A stretch of 64,000 bases of DNA from GCA-2732755 sp965228265. GTDB taxonomy: Bacteria; Planctomycetota; Phycisphaerae; Phycisphaerales; UBA1924. Both the position numbers and the translations under genes were made by a program. The notes below the pieces were generated by a model. The model was not told the DNA's origin, searched no databases, and worked only from the letters and a program-made list of their open reading frames with translations. The DNA lies in assembly GCA_965228265.1 (NCBI GenBank), contig OZ245804.1, forward strand, positions 1,922,001-1,986,000, read 5' to 3'. This document shows positions 60,219 through 64,000 of this stretch, one piece after another. How positions within the stretch are numbered: the first letter of the stretch is position 1; each line of letters starts with the position of its first letter.

Positions 60219-61178
60219 ATGGGTGAGGGCGGATTCGATCACATCCCGGTGCTTTCGAGGCAGGTGCTCGAGTTGCTCGAGCCCAATGAGGGGGATGTGT
60301 ACGTCGACGCGACGGCGGGGCTTGGGGGGCACGCGGCGATGGTCGCCGAGCGGATCGGGCCGAGCGGGACGGTTGTGCTGAACGATCTGGATGCGGGGAA
60401 TCTGGAGCGAGCCGAGGCGAGGCTGCGTGAGTCGGGCTATCAGGGGGAAGTGCGAGCGATCCACGGGAGCTTCGCGGATCTGCCGCGCAGGCTTGAAGAG
60501 ATGGGGCTTCGCGCGGATGCGGTGCTCGCAGATCTGGGGTTTGCTTCGAATCAGGTGGATGATCCGGAGCGGGGGCTGACGTTCCGGGGGGACGGGCCGC
60601 TGGATATGCGGCTCGATCGCTCGCGGGGGATCACGGCGGCTGAGGTGGTCAACGAGTACGACGAGCAGGAGCTGGCGGACCTGATCTATCAGTACGGCGA
60701 GGAGCGGGCGTCGCGGCGGATCGCGGGGGCGATTGTGCGCCGGCGGCAGGAGAAGCCCTTCGAGACGACGGGGGATCTGGCGGATGTGGTCCGGCGCGCG
60801 GCGGGCCCGCCTCCCAAGGGGCGCAAGCGGATCGACAGGGCGACGAGGACGTTTCAGGCGATCCGGATCGCGGTCAACGGCGAACTGGATGCCCTCGAGA
60901 CGCTGCTGGTGCAGATCGAGCGGGGGGCGAGGGAGCGTTTTGACCGGGAGACGTGGCTGCGTCCCGGGGCGCGGGTGGGGGTGATCAGCTTCCACTCGCT
61001 GGAGGATCGTCCGGTGAAGCGGGCGTTTGTGGGGATGGCGTCGGAGGGGCTTGTCGAGCGGGTGACGCGGAAGCCGGCGGTGGCGGATGAGTCGGAGGCA
61101 TCGGTGAACCCACGGAGCCGTTCGGCAAAATTCAGGGTCATCAAAGTGTTGAGGCCGGAGGGACCGGATCGCCGATGA
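60219..61178 (+). CDS. rsmH: 16S rRNA (cytosine-1402-N4)-methyltransferase
   Basis: RsmH (MraW) methylates C1402 of 16S rRNA. The 319-residue protein has HIPVLSRQVLELL, the SAM motif VDATAGLGGHA, ADLGFASNQVDDPERG, LDMRLDRSRGITAAEVVN, and KGRKRIDRATRTFQAIRIAVN with the C-terminal GVISFHSLEDRPVKRAF. It is the first gene of the cell-wall/division cluster here; mraZ is not found upstream. Confidence 0.96.
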   Translation: MGEGGFDHIPVLSRQVLELLEPNEGDVYVDATAGLGGHAAMVAERIGPSGTVVLNDLDAGNLERAEARLRESGYQGEVRAIHGSFADLPRRLEEMGLRADAVLADLGFASNQVDDPERGLTFRGDGPLDMRLDRSRGITAAEVVNEYDEQELADLIYQYGEERASRRIAGAIVRRRQEKPFETTGDLADVVRRAAGPPPKGRKRIDRATRTFQAIRIAVNGELDALETLLVQIERGARERFDRETWLRPGARVGVISFHSLEDRPVKRAFVGMASEGLVERVTRKPAVADESEASVNPRSRSAKFRVIKVLRPEGPDRR

Positions 61179-61289
61179 AGCTCTACCCGGCGGAGCGTCC
61201 GGGGCCTGGGATCAATTATCTATCGGGATATTGGCACGGAAGCCGGTGTCCCTGGGCACGTCTGGTGCCCGCATACGCAGGGAAGCGCC

Positions 61290-62309
61290 GTGACACGCGA
61301 ACAGAAACTCGCGCTCATCATCGGTTTCAGTCTGATTCTGGCGGTCGGTGTGCTGATCAGCGATCACCTTTCGCGCGCCCGGACGGACACGATCATCGCG
61401 GATGCGGAGATCGACCGTCCGATGGTGGTGCACAGCATCACGGACGTGCCGCCGGGGATTGGCGAGTCGGGCCTGCCGCTGGCGGGTCGCGATGCCGTGC
61501 CGGCCGAGGACCCCGGTGTGGGCATGCCGATCACGGTGCGTGAGCCGCTGCCCGGGATGAATCAGGTGAACGAGATCGCCGAGCCTTCGCGCGGCGGACT
61601 CGATGTCGCTTCGCTCTCGCCTCGCGAGACGGTGCGTCAGGAGCCCGGACTCCGCACGATGACCGACGACTCGACCGAGTCGGACGCGCCCGTCGAGGTG
61701 CGACTGGCTTCTTCGTCGCGTCCGCTGGACCTGCCGATGTTCGAGCCGGTCGATGGTTCGTCGAGGCCGACGGTTGACAGTTCGCTCAACACGCTGCGTC
61801 AGGTGCGCGAGCCGGTGAGCCGGGACGAGGCGCAGGCAGAAACGAAGGTTGAGCAGCAGCAGCCTGTGCGCCAGGTGACGCATGTCGTCGCTGAGGGCGA
61901 GACGCTGTACGGCATCGCGGCGCGGTACTACGGCAACGGTGATCTTTGGCCCGAGCTCCTGAAAGCGAACAAGGCGGCGGCCGACGCGGAGGGACGCGTC
62001 TTCGAGGGTGCCAGGCTCGTGATACCGCAGCGCGGGACCAATGTGGCGCAGGCACCTGTGCAAGAGGCTCCGGCGACGACACCCAGGCAGGAGCCCACGC
62101 GACAAGCTTCGCAGCAGCCCAAGGCTGGCAGCGGTTACGGCTCGTACACGATTCAGAAGGGCGACACGCTCAGCGAGATCTCGCAGGAGCTCATGGGAAC
62201 TGTTCGCCGGATGAACGAGCTGATCGAGCTCAACAAGGATCAGATCCGGGACGCGGATGACATCCGTGTCGGGATGAAGCTGCGTTATCCGCTCGGGCAG
62301 CGGGCATGA
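61290..62309 (+). CDS. Membrane-anchored protein with two LysM domains
   Basis: A 339-residue protein: an N-terminal transmembrane helix (about 7-25, KLALIIGFSLILAVGVLIS), a long disordered Pro/Ser/Glu-rich region, and two LysM domains at about 197-246 (HVVAEGETLYGIAARYYGNG) and 285-334 (SYTIQKGDTLSEISQELMGT). LysM binds peptidoglycan, so it should sit in the cell envelope. The GTG at 61290 is preceded by AGGGA. Its ATGA overlap with the ftsL-like gene puts it inside the rsmH-ftsL-ftsI cluster, an unusual insertion suggesting a role in septal wall growth (inferred). Confidence 0.88.
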   Translation: MTREQKLALIIGFSLILAVGVLISDHLSRARTDTIIADAEIDRPMVVHSITDVPPGIGESGLPLAGRDAVPAEDPGVGMPITVREPLPGMNQVNEIAEPSRGGLDVASLSPRETVRQEPGLRTMTDDSTESDAPVEVRLASSSRPLDLPMFEPVDGSSRPTVDSSLNTLRQVREPVSRDEAQAETKVEQQQPVRQVTHVVAEGETLYGIAARYYGNGDLWPELLKANKAAADAEGRVFEGARLVIPQRGTNVAQAPVQEAPATTPRQEPTRQASQQPKAGSGYGSYTIQKGDTLSEISQELMGTVRRMNELIELNKDQIRDADDIRVGMKLRYPLGQRA

Positions 62310-62581
62310 CGAGAGCGGGGCACACGGCGGATCGCGCCCTTGGCGTCAGTCTGACGTGTCGCCTTGCTGTGCTCATTGTCGGGCTGGGGGTGATCGCGCT
62401 CTCGTTGCTCTCCTACAGACAGCTTCGGCTTCAGGCCTTTCATGAACAAACCGCGGCGAGGCTCCGGCAGACGCAGCACGACAAGGAGCTGTGGCGTCTT
62501 CGATCGGAGATCTCGGTGCGCATCACACCCGAGCAGATCGGTGTGATCGATGTGCCTTTGGAGACGCCGGGCGATGAGTGA
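62306..62581 (+). CDS. ftsL: FtsL-like cell division protein
   Basis: 91 residues: a short cytoplasmic N-terminus, one transmembrane helix (about 19-40, CRLAVLIVGLGVIALSLLSY) and a periplasmic heptad-like helix (RQLRLQAFHEQTAARLRQTQ). That topology and the position between rsmH and ftsI are those of FtsL, which activates FtsW/FtsI; sequence similarity in this family is too low to be sure. The start overlaps the LysM gene stop, and the end overlaps the ftsI start by 8 bases. Confidence 0.7.
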   Translation: MTRAGHTADRALGVSLTCRLAVLIVGLGVIALSLLSYRQLRLQAFHEQTAARLRQTQHDKELWRLRSEISVRITPEQIGVIDVPLETPGDE

Positions 62582-64000
62582 CCGCGTGTCCATGGTTGGT
62601 CGGCTGCTCCTGGTGCTCTGCGCGTTGGTGTTCCTGGGCGTGCTGGGTCGCGTGGCGCAGCTCCAGCTCGAGCCTGACGAGCGATTGAGCGGGAACGTGG
62701 GGCTCCGCCAGAGCGTGCGTTTCGAGAACCCGGTGCGGGGCGAGATCTTCGATCGCCGGGGGCGTGTGATCGCTTCGACGCGGTTCGCCAAGCGGGTGTT
62801 CGTGGATCCGACCCGGTTCCGTGATGAGACAGGCGAAGGTGTGGTGAGGCTCGCCCGGGCGATCGGTGTCGACCCGTCTGAGGTTGGTCAGCGGATCGTT
62901 TCGCGCATGGCGGCCAACGAGGCGGCGAAGGCTGAAGCCGAGCAGACGGGCGAGAAGCCGAGGCTGATTCAGTACGTATCCATCGGCGAACCGATCGAGG
63001 CTGACGCGGTCGAGGCGGTGCGCGAGCTCGGCTTGCCCGGTGTGTACTTCGAGGATGTGCCGGTGCGTGAGTACCCGGCGATGGATCAGCTGGCGAATCT
63101 GCTCGGGCTGGTCGGTGTGGAGCACACGGGCCTGCTCGGGTTTGAGTACGCGTTCGATGAGAAGCTGACGGGTGAGCGGGGCGAGGGCGCGTACGTGCGT
63201 GACGCGTCGCGCAGGCCCCTGTGGATCGAGCCCGGGACGTGGAAGCCGGCGCGGGCGGGCGATGACGTTCGGATGTCGCTTGATCTGGAGCTTCAGCGGA
63301 TCGCGGTCGAGGAATTGCAGCGGGGGATCATGGAGGCCGACGCCGCGGGCGGTCGGCTTGTGATGGCGGACCCGCGGACGGGCGAGATTCTGGCGATCGT
63401 GGACCTGGTGCGTGAGATTCCGGGTTTGCTTGAGATTCCTCTGATTCCTGAGGATGAGAAGCGTCAGCCTGGTTACCAGCTCCCGGTGGGTCGGTACGAC
63501 ACGATCCCCGATGACGACAACCTTGGTGTGCACCCGGCACTGGCGAAGAACCGGTGTGTGGAGCATCTGTACGAGCCGGGTTCGAGCTTCAAGCCGTTCA
63601 TCTGGGCGACGGTGACCGAAGCGGGCAAGGCGACGCCCGACGAGGTGTTCAACACCGAGCGGGGTGTGTGGCGGACGAGCTACGGGCGACGGATCGAGGA
63701 CGTGACCCGGCGGGACGAGATGACGTGGCACGAGGTGCTCGTCAACAGCTCGAATATCGGGATGATCAAGGCGACCGAGCGGCTCAGCTTCAAAGAGGTC
63801 CGCGACAAGGTTCTCGAGCTCGGTTTCGGTCGGCCCACGCGGATCGGGCTGAGCACCGAATCGGCGGGAGCGGTGACGTCGGCGAAGAACTGGAGCAAGT
63901 ACACGCACACGTCGATCGCGTTCGGTCACGAGGTGGGTGTGACGCCGGTGCAGATCCTGCGGGCCTTCGGCGCGTTTGCACGCGAGGGTGAATACGCGGG
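62574..64000 (+). CDS. ftsI: Peptidoglycan D,D-transpeptidase (class B PBP), 3' end outside window
   Basis: FtsI crosslinks septal peptidoglycan. 475 codons are present without a stop. A transmembrane helix is at about 9-30, and the PBP dimerisation domain starts VRGEIFDRRGRVIASTR (54-70). The transpeptidase domain carries the active-site SxxK at 337-340 (EPGSSFKPF) and the SxN motif at 392-394 (VNSSNIGM). The KTG motif lies beyond the window. An insertion of about 45 residues follows DPRTGEILAI. The start is ATG 62574, overlapping the ftsL-like gene. Its presence separates this lineage from planctomycetes that have lost FtsI. Confidence 0.93.
   Translation, partial: MSDRVSMVGRLLLVLCALVFLGVLGRVAQLQLEPDERLSGNVGLRQSVRFENPVRGEIFDRRGRVIASTRFAKRVFVDPTRFRDETGEGVVRLARAIGVDPSEVGQRIVSRMAANEAAKAEAEQTGEKPRLIQYVSIGEPIEADAVEAVRELGLPGVYFEDVPVREYPAMDQLANLLGLVGVEHTGLLGFEYAFDEKLTGERGEGAYVRDASRRPLWIEPGTWKPARAGDDVRMSLDLELQRIAVEELQRGIMEADAAGGRLVMADPRTGEILAIVDLVREIPGLLEIPLIPEDEKRQPGYQLPVGRYDTIPDDDNLGVHPALAKNRCVEHLYEPGSSFKPFIWATVTEAGKATPDEVFNTERGVWRTSYGRRIEDVTRRDEMTWHEVLVNSSNIGMIKATERLSFKEVRDKVLELGFGRPTRIGLSTESAGAVTSAKNWSKYTHTSIAFGHEVGVTPVQILRAFGAFAREGEYA

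Overview
The window is 64 kb of GC-rich bacterial chromosome. It most likely comes from a planctomycete of the class Phycisphaerae. The evidence is four secreted proteins with a C-terminal PEP-CTERM-like anchor in which the motif reads VPAPA and ends in RRRR, a giant surface protein with an N-terminal LEPRILL (LEPR-XLL) motif, several membrane proteins with planctomycete-style zinc ribbons, and a peptidoglycan/division cluster (rsmH, ftsL-like, ftsI) that many other planctomycetes lack. No rRNA, tRNA, CRISPR array, transposase or phage gene was seen. Nearly everything is chromosomal housekeeping or cell-surface coding.

Layout. 1-4.1 kb: 3'-truncated fliD (minus strand) and a divergent pair of membrane proteins. 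4.1-13.1 kb: a long minus-strand unit rseP - alpha/beta hydrolase - deoC - membrane protein - aldehyde dehydrogenase (ALDH) - small membrane protein with overlapping start/stop codons, followed by a tandem pair of PEP-CTERM-like genes on the plus strand and then a second ALDH-like gene that lacks the catalytic Cys. 13.2-21.2 kb: a redoxin and a DsbD-N-like protein, then a 2080-residue LEPR-XLL/pre-peptidase-domain surface protein. 21.6-30.3 kb: a racemase homologue without catalytic cysteines, hscB, two CNNM/CorC-like membrane proteins, a membrane-anchored thioredoxin, a DUF1015 protein, purQ, a zinc-ribbon membrane protein and mnmA. 30.4-38.2 kb: a flavin-dependent halogenase, a DNA methyltransferase, an nrnA-like gene, ribF and putA. 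38.2-44.3 kb is the most accessory-looking part. It holds an AT-rich orphan gene, small secreted or membrane proteins, a helix-turn-helix protein divergent from a HAF-repeat PEP-CTERM gene with a palindrome between them, and a fourth PEP-CTERM-like gene. 44.3-51.9 kb: truncated globin, rpoD, dnaG, acyP, two unknowns and clpX. 52-58.3 kb: a minus-strand run MBL hydrolase - methyltransferase - rsfS - aroB - ParA-type ATPase - unknown partner. 58.4-64 kb: lipB, sppA and the start of the dcw cluster (rsmH, LysM protein, ftsL-like, ftsI running off the end).

The strongest candidate for something undescribed is at 52.0-55.0 kb. A ParA-type ATPase is fused, through a threonine/proline linker encoded by an exact 12-bp tandem repeat, to a C-terminal AMPK-type glycogen-binding module (CBM48). 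It is followed by a gene whose product looks like a MinD/FlhG relative without a P-loop. ParA ATPases are known to position several kinds of cellular cargo, so I infer, without proof, a system that positions or partitions glycogen or another alpha-glucan. Other points of interest are the separated ALDH16-like halves, the racemase homologue without cysteines, a dispersed palindromic repeat found in two convergent intergenic regions, and a stand-alone halogenase.
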